A stretch of 64,000 nucleotides of DNA from CAWUKT01 sp963923035 (lineage in GTDB: Bacteria; Bacteroidota; Bacteroidia; J057; JADKCL01): positions 1 to 64,000 of the forward strand of contig CAWUKT010000004.1 in assembly GCA_963923035.1 (NCBI GenBank), written 5' to 3'. Under the pieces are notes generated by a model. That model had not been told where the DNA came from and ran no database searches. It worked only from the letters and a program-made list of their open reading frames with translations. This document shows positions 35,649 to 44,463 of this stretch, in pieces. The position numbers were made by a program, and so were the translations under genes. The first letter of the stretch is position 1. Each line of letters begins with the position of its first letter.

Positions 35649-37349
35649 ATGCCCACCAACAACCCCTACGAAAGCCGCCCCTGGCACCAGTTCTACGGCA
35701 ATGTACCCCATGAGATTGATCCCGAGAAGTACGGGACCATGATCGATTACCTCCGCCATTGCTTTGACCAGTTCAAAACCAATGTCGCGTTTGAGAACCT
35801 GGGCAAAACCATCACCTTTCAGGAACTGGACCACCTCAGCCGGGACTTCGCCGCCTGGTTGCAACACAATGGGCTGAAACAAGGGGACCGCATCGCCATC
35901 CAGATGCCCAATTTGCTCCAATTTCCCATCGCCCTCTTCGGGGCCATTCGGGCGGGGCTCATCGTCGTCAATACCAATCCGCTGTATACGCCCGAGGAGA
36001 TGCGGCACCAGTTCAAGGATTCCGGGGCCAAGGCCATCGTCATCCTGTCGAATTTTGCGGACAAGTTGGAGCAGATAATCGGGGAAACGGACATCGAAAC
36101 GGTGATTGTGACCGATATTGGAGACCGGTTGGGAACGCTCAAGGGCAGCATTGTGAATTTCGTGGTGAAGAGAATTCGGAAAATGGTCCCCAAATACCGA
36201 CTCCCGGGCCACCTCCGATTCAACGAAGTCCTCCGGGCGGGACGGGGCAAGGTCTACGAAAAACCAAAAGTGGACATCAACGATACGGGCTTCCTCCAGT
36301 ACACCGGTGGGACCACCGGCGTCTCCAAGGGCGCCTGCCTCAGCCACCGCAACATCATGGCCAACATGATGCAAATCTTCGCTTGGATCCAGCCCGTCAT
36401 GCAAGAGGGCAACAAGGAAACGATCATCACGGCCCTCCCCCTCTACCACATTTTCGCCCTGACGGTCAATTGCATGGCCTTCTTCGGCGTCGGCGGGCAC
36501 AATGTCCTCATCACCAATCCCCGGGACATCCCGGGCTTTGTGAAGGAACTCAAAAAGCACAAGTTCACGGTCTTTACCGGCGTCAATACCCTGTTCAACG
36601 CGCTCCTCAACAACAAGGACTTTGCCTCCGTCGACTTCAGCCACCTGCGCCTCAGCATGGGCGGCGGCATGGCGGTCCAGGACGTGGTCGCGCGGCGTTG
36701 GCAGGAGACCACCGACGCGGTCCTGATCGAGGCCTACGGCCTCACTGAGGCCTCTCCCGGCCTGTCCGCCAATCCATTGACCGGCACCCACCGCATTGGC
36801 TATATAGGGGTCCCCATCCCGTCGACCCAGCTCCTCATCGGCGACGACGATGGCAAGCCCGTTCCCGTTGGCGAACGGGGTGAGATTCTCGCCAAGGGCC
36901 CCCAGGTCATGTCGGGCTACTGGCAAAAGGACGAAGAGAACAAAAAGGTCTTTGTGGATGGCTGGCTTCGGACCGGTGACATTGCCTTCATGACCGAGGA
37001 TGGCTTCTTCAAGATTGTGGATCGGAAGAAAGAAATGATCCTCGTGAGTGGCTTCAATGTCTTCCCGAATGAAGTCGAATTCGTGATTGCCGAGCATCCC
37101 AAGGTGCTGGAAGTGGGCGTGATTGGCGCCCCCCACGCCAAATCCGGCGAAGTGGTGAAGGCCTGTGTGGTCAAAAAGGACGATTCTCTGACCGAAGAAG
37201 AGGTCATTGAGTGGTGCCGGAAAAAGCTCACCGGTTACAAGGTTCCCAAATACGTCGAGTTCCACGCGGAATTGCCCAAGTCCAATGTGGGCAAGATCCT
37301 GCGGCGCAAATTGAAAGAAGCCAGTGATGCAGCCTTGGCGGAAGCGTAG
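35649..37349 (+). CDS. fadD: Long-chain fatty acid-CoA ligase
   Basis: A 566-aa AMP-binding enzyme that activates long-chain fatty acids to acyl-CoA with ATP. The AMP-binding signature YTGGTTGVSKGA is at residues 218-229; the second core 'YGLTEASPGLS', the 'GWLRTGDIAFMTEDGF' hinge strand and the C-terminal catalytic Lys in 'SNVGKILRRKLKE' are all present. The N-terminal region ('MPNLLQFPIALFGAIRAG', 'PEEMRHQFKDSGAKA') resembles Escherichia coli FadD closely, and length is the same. Its last 23 bases overlap the next gene. Because the substrate range differs among family members, medium-chain acids are possible too. Confidence 0.94.
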   Translation: MPTNNPYESRPWHQFYGNVPHEIDPEKYGTMIDYLRHCFDQFKTNVAFENLGKTITFQELDHLSRDFAAWLQHNGLKQGDRIAIQMPNLLQFPIALFGAIRAGLIVVNTNPLYTPEEMRHQFKDSGAKAIVILSNFADKLEQIIGETDIETVIVTDIGDRLGTLKGSIVNFVVKRIRKMVPKYRLPGHLRFNEVLRAGRGKVYEKPKVDINDTGFLQYTGGTTGVSKGACLSHRNIMANMMQIFAWIQPVMQEGNKETIITALPLYHIFALTVNCMAFFGVGGHNVLITNPRDIPGFVKELKKHKFTVFTGVNTLFNALLNNKDFASVDFSHLRLSMGGGMAVQDVVARRWQETTDAVLIEAYGLTEASPGLSANPLTGTHRIGYIGVPIPSTQLLIGDDDGKPVPVGERGEILAKGPQVMSGYWQKDEENKKVFVDGWLRTGDIAFMTEDGFFKIVDRKKEMILVSGFNVFPNEVEFVIAEHPKVLEVGVIGAPHAKSGEVVKACVVKKDDSLTEEEVIEWCRKKLTGYKVPKYVEFHAELPKSNVGKILRRKLKEASDAALAEA

Positions 37350-38712
37350 CCTATTGTGCTTCTGGCTTCTGTTGGCGGGGACTCCACTGTTCTCCCAGTA
37401 TTTTTTTGGACAAGGGCAGGAAAATGAAGCCCGCAAAGTCATCCAATCCGAGGATGGCTCGTGGATTGTCGTGGGCAAAACCCGCCTCACCGACCAGCAC
37501 GACCTGGATTTGGCGGTGTGGCGCCTGGATGCGTGTGGGAATTTGATGGACGAAAAGCGATTTGGGGGCACCAACCAGGATGAAGGCTTGTCGGTGACGG
37601 CCAGTCCCGACGGCGGCTATCTGGTGGCCGGGTACCGCTTCAAGGACCGGGATGGCTTCGGACGCCACGACCTGTACCTGCTGAAGTTCTCGGCCAAGCA
37701 TGAATTGGAGTGGGAACGGCTTCACGGTCGTCCGTGGCGAGAAATTCCCTTTGTGGTCCGGCCCTTGCCGGATGGCTACGTCCTGGCCGGCTATACCAAG
37801 AGCCAGGGACTGCACGGCGACGTCTACCTCGCCCGCCTCGACCTCGCGGGCAATCTCCTCTGGGACCAATTTTACAAATCCGATTTCGTGGACCTCGCCT
37901 TCGATGTCCAGCCCCTCCCCCACGGTTTCCTTGTACTCGCGACCGAATCCGGCTTTTATTTTCCCTCCCAGGCCAACCACCACCATCCCGACGCGGACAT
38001 CATGCTGATCGTAACCGATACGTTGGGTCAGGAAATTCGGCGGGTACAATTGGGCGGTCCCCGCCACGACTTCGGGCGGCGTCTGCTCCCCGGTCCGGAC
38101 CAGGGTTGGTACGTCCTGGGCAGCACCCAAAACGAGTCCCACGGGAGCTTTGACATGTACCTCCTCTACCTCAACGCCGATTTGAAGGTCGTTTGGGAAA
38201 AACGCTACGGGGGAATGAATTGGGAATACGGAGAGGACATGGTCGGGTTGGAAAATGGAAACTTTGTCCTCCTCGGCAGTCAGGGTCGCAATTCCGGCCG
38301 GTCCCAAGGCTTGGTTCTAAACCTCGACGCCAGCGGGAAATTGTTGTCCGAGACGTCGTTGACGGACCTCATTTCCCACGAACTGACCGGACTGACCCTC
38401 CTGCCCAATGGATCATTGCTGGTGGCTGGACGGAGCCGAGACGACCTTTTTTCCAATGCCTGGGTCCACCACCTCAATCTCCAGGGCTTGCCCATTGCCC
38501 CCTGCCCTTCTCCCTCCATTTCTCCGAACATCCAATCCGCTGCTCCGATCTCCTACACTTCCGAATTGTTTGTCCCCGGCACCGCTGGCTCCGGCCAACC
38601 GCTCTTCCAAAACACCGATTTCTCCGTCTCCGAACTCCCTCCGGGCGAATACCAATACAATGTCTGGCTGAACCAGCTCTGGAAATTGGGGGGCAAGTAC
38701 CGGGTCTACTGA
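37327..38712 (+). CDS. Exported propeller-like protein
   Basis: A 461-aa exported protein. Signal peptide ends near GTPLFSQ; ATG 37327 is taken rather than GTG 37324 immediately before. The body is a set of repeated ~45-residue units of the kind 'LPDGYVLAGYTKSQG', 'GPDQGWYVLGSTQNES', 'LENGNFVLLGSQG', i.e. a seven- or eight-bladed propeller of short-repeat type often found in Bacteroidota surface proteins. No T9SS sorting domain is clear; the C-terminus reads 'LWKLGGKYRVY'. It begins inside fadD (23-base overlap) and ends with a 7-base antisense overlap of the phosphoesterase gene. Function unknown. Confidence 0.78.
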   Translation: MQPWRKRSLLCFWLLLAGTPLFSQYFFGQGQENEARKVIQSEDGSWIVVGKTRLTDQHDLDLAVWRLDACGNLMDEKRFGGTNQDEGLSVTASPDGGYLVAGYRFKDRDGFGRHDLYLLKFSAKHELEWERLHGRPWREIPFVVRPLPDGYVLAGYTKSQGLHGDVYLARLDLAGNLLWDQFYKSDFVDLAFDVQPLPHGFLVLATESGFYFPSQANHHHPDADIMLIVTDTLGQEIRRVQLGGPRHDFGRRLLPGPDQGWYVLGSTQNESHGSFDMYLLYLNADLKVVWEKRYGGMNWEYGEDMVGLENGNFVLLGSQGRNSGRSQGLVLNLDASGKLLSETSLTDLISHELTGLTLLPNGSLLVAGRSRDDLFSNAWVHHLNLQGLPIAPCPSPSISPNIQSAAPISYTSELFVPGTAGSGQPLFQNTDFSVSELPPGEYQYNVWLNQLWKLGGKYRVY

Positions 38713-39617
38713 GCTTTGGTCGGCAATTCATTCAGCGGAACGAACTCCCAATTCAATTCCCGTTGCTGGGGAAGGTGGTGGAAAATGAGCACACTGTCTT
38801 TTCCCGCCTTTCCGTACGACTGCTCCTGGCCCGTATAGCGCGTATTGTCGATGCCGCAGGCGAGGTAGCGAATCCCATCGGTGGACGTCTTATCCATCGT
38901 TTTGCGGTGAAATCCCAGGTCGCCCGACACGTTGATGACCTGGATGCCCCGGGCCTGGACGTCCAGGAACAAAGTGTAGAGGGAGCCGAGGTAGGATGGG
39001 TCGGGGGAAAAGCAATTCGAGTCCCAATGGTAGTAGGGCCAGTTCGCGTAGTACCAATTGTCGGGGAGGCCGGGGACGCGGGTAGCGATGGCGTGGTGGT
39101 GGAAAATGAGGAGGTGGCTGGATTGGGAAATGGTATCGCAGACGTTGGCAAGCATGCGGTACTGGTCGTTGAGGGCGGCGCAATCGGCCGGATTGAGGGT
39201 CGTATTGAGGACTACGGAGACAATGCCGTCGCGGGAATGGGTGAAATAGCTCTTGCGGCCGGTTCGGCGGCGGAGCCAGAGGAGGTTGCCATTGCGGGCG
39301 TCGTGGTTGCCGAGGACGTAGTAGGTGTTGGGGCTGCCGAGGTCAAAAATGCTGTCCAGGTACCGTACGGTACTGAGGTCGCGGGTGGCTTCGGAACAGA
39401 CGTCACCCCCGAGGACGACCCGCTCGTAGCGGGTAAAATCGAGCGCTTCGATCCGGGGATCGACGCGGCGGCCATCGGATTTGTGGTCGTACAAGTGGCC
39501 GGCGAAGAAATAGTGCAGCGTGTCCCCACGAGCGTTCTCCGGATCGGTTTTCACCTCAGCAGATCCAAGGTTGCCGCCGGTTCCCAGCAGATTCAGCCAA
39601 ATAATGAGCCACCACAT
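38706..39617 (-). CDS. Metallophosphoesterase-like protein
   Basis: A 303-aa protein of the calcineurin-like phosphoesterase superfamily. Visible motifs: GGDVCSE (residues ~70-76), 'YVLGNHDARNG' (GNHD, ~99-109) and a His cluster in 'LLIFHHHAIATR' (~168-179). The usual N-terminal DxH motif is present only in degenerate form around 'YFFAGHLYDH', so metal binding should be tested. A hydrophobic N-terminus (MWWLIIWLNLLG) suggests export or anchoring. It is convergent with, and overlaps by 7 bases, the propeller gene; upstream lies a long gap to the universal stress protein gene on the other strand. Confidence 0.8.
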   Translation of the reverse strand: MWWLIIWLNLLGTGGNLGSAEVKTDPENARGDTLHYFFAGHLYDHKSDGRRVDPRIEALDFTRYERVVLGGDVCSEATRDLSTVRYLDSIFDLGSPNTYYVLGNHDARNGNLLWLRRRTGRKSYFTHSRDGIVSVVLNTTLNPADCAALNDQYRMLANVCDTISQSSHLLIFHHHAIATRVPGLPDNWYYANWPYYHWDSNCFSPDPSYLGSLYTLFLDVQARGIQVINVSGDLGFHRKTMDKTSTDGIRYLACGIDNTRYTGQEQSYGKAGKDSVLIFHHLPQQRELNWEFVPLNELPTKAQ

Positions 39618-39808
39618 GGAGGTAATTTAGTCAATCCCCTGCCCCACGGAATAATTTTTTCCCGAATTTTCTTTTTCCCATCAAATTGTTCTTTTTCTGC
39701 CACTTCACTTTCCAACTGTTTTGCTTTCATTTCCGAAAGAATATTTTAGATTGGAAGGAATGGCCGAAATTTCAATGAAAAAACAGGCTGGCGTTGTTAA
39801 AAAATATT

Positions 39809-39816
39809 TAACTTTG
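39809..39816 (+). promoter_or_regulatory. Candidate -7 element of the universal stress protein gene (TAACTTTG)
   Basis: Perfect TAnnTTTG. A TTG at 39794-39796 is only 12 bases upstream, shorter than the usual 17-23, so the -33 part is unclear. It would give a leader of about 55-60 bases before ATG 39878. Confidence 0.35.
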
Positions 39817-39877
39817 CAACGATTTTTAAAGATCACTTGAACTGAATTTCACGTTATCATCACAATTTTGGTAACAA

Positions 39878-40756
39878 ATGAGCGATAAAGAAAAAATTAA
39901 ACTGCTGTTTCCGGTCGACTTCTCCGAGCACACAGACAACTGTTTGCCGACGGCAGAGTACCTCGCAAAAATTTACGACGCAGAGATTCATCTGCTGCAC
40001 GTTCTGGAGGCCCCGGCGGGTCCGATGAAACTCTTCTCGAACTATGACCTCGACGATGCCCGCAAGAAGGCACTCGGCATGATGGAGAAGATTGTTGAGG
40101 GTTCCGATCCCAGCATCGAATTCCGCAAGGTGGTGAAAGAAGGCCGTCCGTACCGCAAAATCCGCGAAGCGGCGACCGAAATGAATGTGAATGCGATCAT
40201 CATGGGGACCCACGGCGCCAACGGTGTCCGGGAACTGATGGTCGGCACCAACGCAGCCCGTGTCGTTCGCACGGCCAACTGCCCGGTGATTACCATTCGC
40301 AAGAAGCCCGCCGACAAGGGATTCTCCAGCATCCTCCTCCCGCTGGACCTGACCAAGGAAACCGGCGAGAAGCTCAAGCTCGGAATCGAGTTTGCCCAAA
40401 ACTTTGGCGCCAAACTGACCCTGCTGAGCGTATTGGAACACGATGACGAAGAAAGCCGCGCCCGCATGAAGAAGCGCATGAAGATGGCCAAGAACCACGT
40501 GCTCAAGCACAATGTGAACGTTGAGACTTCTACCCTCGTGGCCAAGGGCAATATCGCCGACACCGTCATCAAGCACGCCCAGGATTCGGGCATTGATTTG
40601 ATTTGCATCATGACGCAGCAAGAGCTGGACTTCAAGGAAACCTTCCTGGGCTCGAATGCGACTCATATCGTCAACCACTCGGAAATTCCGGTGGTGTGCA
40701 TCAAGCCGGAGCGCGAATACGCCGAGACCCGCTACGCCGGTTCTCACTTCGGCTGA
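39878..40756 (+). CDS. Universal stress protein (tandem UspA domains)
   Basis: A 292-aa cytoplasmic protein made of two UspA-like domains. The first ends with a clear nucleotide-binding signature (MGTHGANGVRELMVGTNAA, residues ~108-126, near the family pattern G-x2-G-x9-G-S/T); the second (about 150-280) starts 'FSSILLPLDLTKETGEKL' and has a degenerate site. The N-terminal 'LLFPVDFSEHTDNCLPTAE' is typical. Such proteins accumulate under starvation, oxygen or membrane stress. The gene stands alone with a long AT-rich upstream region and a good terminator, and so is probably regulated by itself. Confidence 0.95.
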   Translation: MSDKEKIKLLFPVDFSEHTDNCLPTAEYLAKIYDAEIHLLHVLEAPAGPMKLFSNYDLDDARKKALGMMEKIVEGSDPSIEFRKVVKEGRPYRKIREAATEMNVNAIIMGTHGANGVRELMVGTNAARVVRTANCPVITIRKKPADKGFSSILLPLDLTKETGEKLKLGIEFAQNFGAKLTLLSVLEHDDEESRARMKKRMKMAKNHVLKHNVNVETSTLVAKGNIADTVIKHAQDSGIDLICIMTQQELDFKETFLGSNATHIVNHSEIPVVCIKPEREYAETRYAGSHFG

Positions 40757-40783
40757 TAAGACTTATTATCCGTAAAGCACGTT

Positions 40784-40821
40784 GACGGGGCCCATGAACG
40801 CGCGGGTCCCGTCCCTTTTTT
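40784..40821 (+). terminator. Rho-independent terminator of the universal stress protein gene
   Basis: Ten-bp stem with one G-U pair (GACGGGGCCC 40784-40793, GGGTCCCGTC 40804-40813), ten-base loop, then CCTTTTTT. Confidence 0.85.
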
Positions 40822-40843
40822 AGGGGAGCTGGTAAATCAGTCC

Positions 40844-41215
40844 TTATTCGACCGTGCGACGAGCTTTGAGTTTATTGTTGATCAGCACAAAGAACCGAAT
40901 TCCAAGCAGGAAATAAAGGAACGAGCTGACTACGTACAAATAGAAATAGCCCTTGTCAATGCTTAGGTAGGCCACGATTCCCATGACAATGGCCTCGAAC
41001 CAAAAGAAAAGAGGCAAGACCATCGGGCGCCGTTGCTCAATTCGGGTGTGAAAAACGGTATAGAACAACATGATCAGTCCCAAGAACCCGATTATCGCAC
41101 CCAACACATACTTCTCGTGGGAAATTTTATCAAACGCTTTGACGAGTGTTTGCCCGGTCGCCAAAATATGCAAAATGGTCAGGCGGCGGTGCTTGTGATG
41201 GGAAAAAAGGGACAT
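40844..41215 (-). CDS. Small three-helix membrane protein, function unknown
   Basis: A 123-aa integral membrane protein with a basic cytoplasmic N-terminus ('SLFSHHKHRRL') and three hydrophobic helices (about 34-54, 64-85 and 91-114). The ATG at 41215 is preferred over an upstream in-frame Met at 41341, which would add an unconserved hydrophilic 42 residues. AAAGAAAG precedes it at a suitable distance. I do not recognise a family. It is convergent with the universal stress protein gene and divergent from the VOC gene, and appears monocistronic. Confidence 0.7.
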   Translation of the reverse strand: MSLFSHHKHRRLTILHILATGQTLVKAFDKISHEKYVLGAIIGFLGLIMLFYTVFHTRIEQRRPMVLPLFFWFEAIVMGIVAYLSIDKGYFYLYVVSSFLYFLLGIRFFVLINNKLKARRTVE

Positions 41216-41369
41216 TTCTTTCTTTATTGGTCTATCATCAATATACAAGATTTCCCCAACTTCTCTACTATCACAGCCTTCGAGAACTGGGGGCACCGGT
41301 AAATCCTGACCATTCACCTTCTCCCATTTCCCGCTTCCCAATCCCCTTCCGAGTGCCTATCTTGAAGCC

Positions 41370-41759
41370 ATGAAATTTGGCTATGTCATCCTGTACGTCC
41401 CGAGTGTTCCGGCCACCCTGGCCTTCTACGAAGCTGCCTTTGGGTTCCAGCGCAAGTTCATGACGCCGGAAGAGGATTATGCAGAATTGGTCTCGGGCGA
41501 GACCACCCTCGCCTTTGCCTCCGTCACCCTCGGCAATTCCAATTTCTCCCGGGGCTTCACGACCTCCCAGGCCGACCAAGCGCCCTTTGGCGTGGAGATG
41601 GCCTTCACGACGGAGCAGATCGAAGCTGATTTCCAGCGGGCCATCGATGCGGGCGCCACGGTTTACGAGCCTCTCCAGCAAAAGCCGTGGGGGCAACAAG
41701 TCGGCTACCTGCGCGACCTCAATGGCTTTTTGATCGAGCTTTGCACCCCAATGGGCTGA
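41370..41759 (+). CDS. VOC (glyoxalase/dioxygenase fold) family protein
   Basis: A 129-aa single-domain protein with the beta-alpha-beta-beta-beta fold of the vicinal oxygen chelate family: 'YVILYVPSVPATLAFYEAAFG' starts the first module and 'GYLRDLNGFLIELCTP' ends the second. The ending 'RDLNGFLIELC' provides the usual metal-ligand Glu. Such proteins include glyoxalases, ring-cleavage dioxygenases and resistance proteins; the substrate cannot be assigned. It lies 10 bases before an AraC regulator on the same strand, which suggests a small inducible unit. Confidence 0.9.
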   Translation: MKFGYVILYVPSVPATLAFYEAAFGFQRKFMTPEEDYAELVSGETTLAFASVTLGNSNFSRGFTTSQADQAPFGVEMAFTTEQIEADFQRAIDAGATVYEPLQQKPWGQQVGYLRDLNGFLIELCTPMG

Positions 41760-41769
41760 GTGGTTTCGG

Positions 41770-42642
41770 ATGAAGCCCCCTCTTCAAATCCAATTTCAGA
41801 ACCGACGGAATCCCTCGGCTTCGTTCGACATGCTCCGGTTGGAACGCTTGCTGAACCGGAAATTCACCGATCATCGGCCCTATGAGTTTCACCGGGTGGA
41901 TTTTTACCTGTTGATCCTGGTGGAATCGGGGAACGGGCTGCATACCGTGGATTTCCACGATTTTACGTGCCAGGCGGGGAGCGTGCTGACGATCCGCAAG
42001 GATCAAATCATGAAGTACTTCACGGATACGGATTTGAAGGGCTCCATTCTCCTGTTTGAAGAGGAATTTCTGATCAGCTACCTCAGCGAAACCGAGGCCC
42101 TCCGCTCAATGCAACTCTTCAATGATTTCCTGGCGGCCCCGCTGATCCAACTGACTGCCGAGGAGCAGGGAGAGATTTTTGATGTGGTGGGTCGAATGCA
42201 AAAAGAGTACTTAACCATCAACGATTCATTTTCCCAGGAAATCATCCGCAGCGAGCTCCAAATCCTCATTTCCAAGCTGTCCCGCATCAAAACCAAGCCT
42301 ATGCAGGAGTCGCTGAGTCCCAAATACCTGTCCCAGTTCATCCAATTTCAGGGTTTGGTGGAGGAGAAATGCCGGGAAAGTCGCCAGGTCAATTATTTCG
42401 CTCGTCTCATGGGCATCAGCGCCAAAACGCTCAATACCATTGTCCAATCCATCGTCCACAAAACGGCCAAGGAATTCATTGTGGAGATCAGCATTCTCCA
42501 GATCAAACGCCTGCTGATCAATACTTCGCTGTCCATCAAAGAAATCGCCTATTCGTCCGGCTTCGAGGAGCCCACCAACATGTTCAAGTTCTTCAAGAAG
42601 GCCACAGGAACCACCCCGGAGCAATTCCGGGAACAATTCTGA
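41770..42642 (+). CDS. AraC-family transcriptional regulator
   Basis: A 290-aa regulator with an N-terminal cupin-like ligand-binding or dimer domain (about 30-170, 'FYLLILVESGNGLHTVDF' as anchor) and a C-terminal AraC-type double helix-turn-helix (about 195-290): first helix in 'ARLMGISAKTLNTIVQSI', second in 'IKEIAYSSGFEEPTNMFKFFKK' (quoted in part), ending 'TGTTPEQFREQF'. Its position 10 bases after the VOC gene and upstream of the NTF2-like lipoprotein gene (93-base gap) suggests it controls one or both. The ligand is unknown. Confidence 0.95.
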   Translation: MKPPLQIQFQNRRNPSASFDMLRLERLLNRKFTDHRPYEFHRVDFYLLILVESGNGLHTVDFHDFTCQAGSVLTIRKDQIMKYFTDTDLKGSILLFEEEFLISYLSETEALRSMQLFNDFLAAPLIQLTAEEQGEIFDVVGRMQKEYLTINDSFSQEIIRSELQILISKLSRIKTKPMQESLSPKYLSQFIQFQGLVEEKCRESRQVNYFARLMGISAKTLNTIVQSIVHKTAKEFIVEISILQIKRLLINTSLSIKEIAYSSGFEEPTNMFKFFKKATGTTPEQFREQF

Positions 42643-42735
42643 TTTTCCCATTTTTACAGTCATTCGGAAAATTCGGATAGCCATTCCCCCCTCTCATTCC
42701 CTCACCTTTGTTGCATCGTCTTTTACAGCAGAACA

Positions 42736-43596
42736 ATGAAGATATCATTCATTATGGCGGCCGTACTGCCTTTGATTCTCTTGAGCAGTGCCTGCCAATC
42801 TCGTAAATCTTCCCACTCAAAATCTCAAACAGCTATGAGCAACAAAGAAAAAGTCGTCGCCCTGTTGAACAGTTTTAACACTGGTGACTCCACGCCCATT
42901 TCCTATATCAATCCCGAAAAATATATCCAGCACAACCTCGGCGTTGGGGATGGCTTGGAAGGCTTTGGCAAGGTCATGGAAATGGCGCCGCCCCAGGGAT
43001 TCAGTGCGAAAGTGGTCCGGGCCTTCGAGGATGGCGACTTCGTCGTGACACATACCGAATACGATTTCTTCGGCCCCAAGGTCGGCTTCGACATCTTCCG
43101 CTTTGAAGATGGCCTCATCGTCGAACACTGGGACAACCTGGCGGAAATCACCCCACCCAATCCCAGCGGCCGCACCCAACTCGATGGCGCCACTGCCATT
43201 CAGGACCAGGACCAAACCGCCGCCAACAAACAGCATGTACGCGGGTTCGTCGAGGACGTCCTTCTCGGCGGCCAGGGCGACAAGGTGCCGACTTATATCA
43301 ATCCGGAGAAATATCTCCAGCACAATTCCGCGGTCGCGGACGGTTTGGATGGCCTTCAGGCTGCCTTCCAATACTTTGCGGAGAACGGCATGGTGATGGA
43401 ATATGAGCAGGTCCACCAGGTCATCGGGGAAGGCAACTTCGTCCTGACCGTCAGCGAAGGGAAATTCGGGAAGGGCGACCACGTGGCCTTTTACGACCTC
43501 TTCCGGCTTGAAGATGGCCTCATCGTCGAGCATTGGGACGTGATCGAAGCCATTCCACCGCAAGCAGAATGGCAGAACCAAAACGGTAAGTTTTAA
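42736..43596 (+). CDS. Lipoprotein with two tandem NTF2/SnoaL-like domains
   Basis: A 286-aa predicted lipoprotein (signal with lipobox LLSSAC, Cys20) containing two SnoaL-like (NTF2-fold) domains that are clearly duplicated: the first (~35-150) and the second (~160-278) share 'YINPEKYIQHN'/'YINPEKYLQHN' and 'FEDGLIVEHWD'/'LEDGLIVEHWD'. Single SnoaL-like proteins act as small cyclases, isomerases or ligand binders; a tandem pair on a lipoprotein is unusual. It follows the AraC gene (93 bases), so it may be its target. The related single-domain gene at 60914 lies beside a Crp/Fnr regulator. Ligand unknown. Confidence 0.85.
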   Translation: MKISFIMAAVLPLILLSSACQSRKSSHSKSQTAMSNKEKVVALLNSFNTGDSTPISYINPEKYIQHNLGVGDGLEGFGKVMEMAPPQGFSAKVVRAFEDGDFVVTHTEYDFFGPKVGFDIFRFEDGLIVEHWDNLAEITPPNPSGRTQLDGATAIQDQDQTAANKQHVRGFVEDVLLGGQGDKVPTYINPEKYLQHNSAVADGLDGLQAAFQYFAENGMVMEYEQVHQVIGEGNFVLTVSEGKFGKGDHVAFYDLFRLEDGLIVEHWDVIEAIPPQAEWQNQNGKF

Positions 43597-43616
43597 GCAC
43601 TACCAGTCTGAAATGT

Positions 43617-43657
43617 AAACTCCCGGAAAGCGCTTGTGCTTCCCGGGAGTTTTGATT
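43617..43657. terminator. Terminator between convergent genes
   Basis: Stem AAACTCCCGGAAAGC (43617-43631) pairs with GCTTCCCGGGAGTTT (43638-43652), with one A-C mismatch; loop GCTTGT; a T run follows on both strands. Serves the NTF2-like lipoprotein gene and probably the opposing gene. Confidence 0.85.
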
Positions 43658-43672
43658 TGCAAACGTTCCGGC

Positions 43673-44266
43673 TCAGTAGGCCTCCCATACCTGCATGGGC
43701 GTTGTCAGGGCTCCACTTTGGATTTGGTCGACCAGCTCGGGGCGGTCGGAGAAGAAGTCGGCCAACAGCTTCTTTTTCAATCCGAACAAGCCCTGGGTCG
43801 CCCGGACCAGGCGGGGGTTGTCCTCTCGCTTGAAGAAGGGAATGTCGAGGATCATGGAATTGTCCTCGTCGGTATACTCCTGGTGGTACAAGGTCAGCGG
43901 TCCCTCCGCGATCACCTGGTAAAACCGGGGCTCTCCCCCCTCCTCGGTCACCCAGGTCTCGGTTTTGAAGAAATTGGTGCGGGAAACGATGCGGAGGGTA
44001 ACGTAGCTGGAATTGCCGCGCTGGTAGGAGTTGATCTGACGGGGAGCAAAACGACGTTTTCCACCGCGGTCGGCCTTGAGGCGGATGCGGTCGTAGAGGC
44101 CGCCGAAGGGGCCGGTGTCCCGGTCCCGCACCTGCCCGTACAGGGTATCGCCCTGATTCGTGACCACATATCCCGGCAGCCAATCGTTCGATTGGGCGGA
44201 GAGGGTACCCGAAAAACTGGTGGAAAGGATGAAAATGCTGAGGATGGAGAGGAGTGTTCGTGGCAT
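43673..44266 (-). CDS. Exported protein of unknown function
   Basis: A 197-aa protein with a signal peptide (ends near GTLSAQ). The start of the mature part ('WLPGYVVTNQGDTLYGQVRDR') is a recurrent opening among small secreted proteins of Bacteroidota for which no function is known. The rest is mixed alpha/beta with no catalytic motif. It stands alone: convergent with the NTF2-like gene through a shared terminator, and 197 bases from the peroxidase gene on the same strand. ATG 44266 gives the natural signal peptide. Confidence 0.75.
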   Translation of the reverse strand: MPRTLLSILSIFILSTSFSGTLSAQSNDWLPGYVVTNQGDTLYGQVRDRDTGPFGGLYDRIRLKADRGGKRRFAPRQINSYQRGNSSYVTLRIVSRTNFFKTETWVTEEGGEPRFYQVIAEGPLTLYHQEYTDEDNSMILDIPFFKREDNPRLVRATQGLFGLKKKLLADFFSDRPELVDQIQSGALTTPMQVWEAY

Positions 44267-44463
44267 AGATCAAAGTTCAATGAGACGGGCATTCAGCCCG
44301 GTTTACTGATTTGTACGCAGAAACCGAAAAAGGGATCAGCCAGTGTCCTTTTTTCTGACTCCATTTTGCTTCTTTTGTTCACTTTCCTCCACCCTTCCAT
44401 TTCTTTCCTCCCCCCCCTCAACGCCATCTGAATTTCAACCCATCCTTCTCAACCTCTCAAGTC

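Noticed and set aside
35640..37574. A 644-codon antisense open frame opposite fadD
   Set aside because: The sense strand encodes an unmistakable FadD with all motifs; the antisense translation is a shadow.
38193..39749. A 518-codon + strand frame across the propeller and phosphoesterase genes
   Set aside because: It crosses two real genes in other frames (one antisense) and has no protein-like composition.
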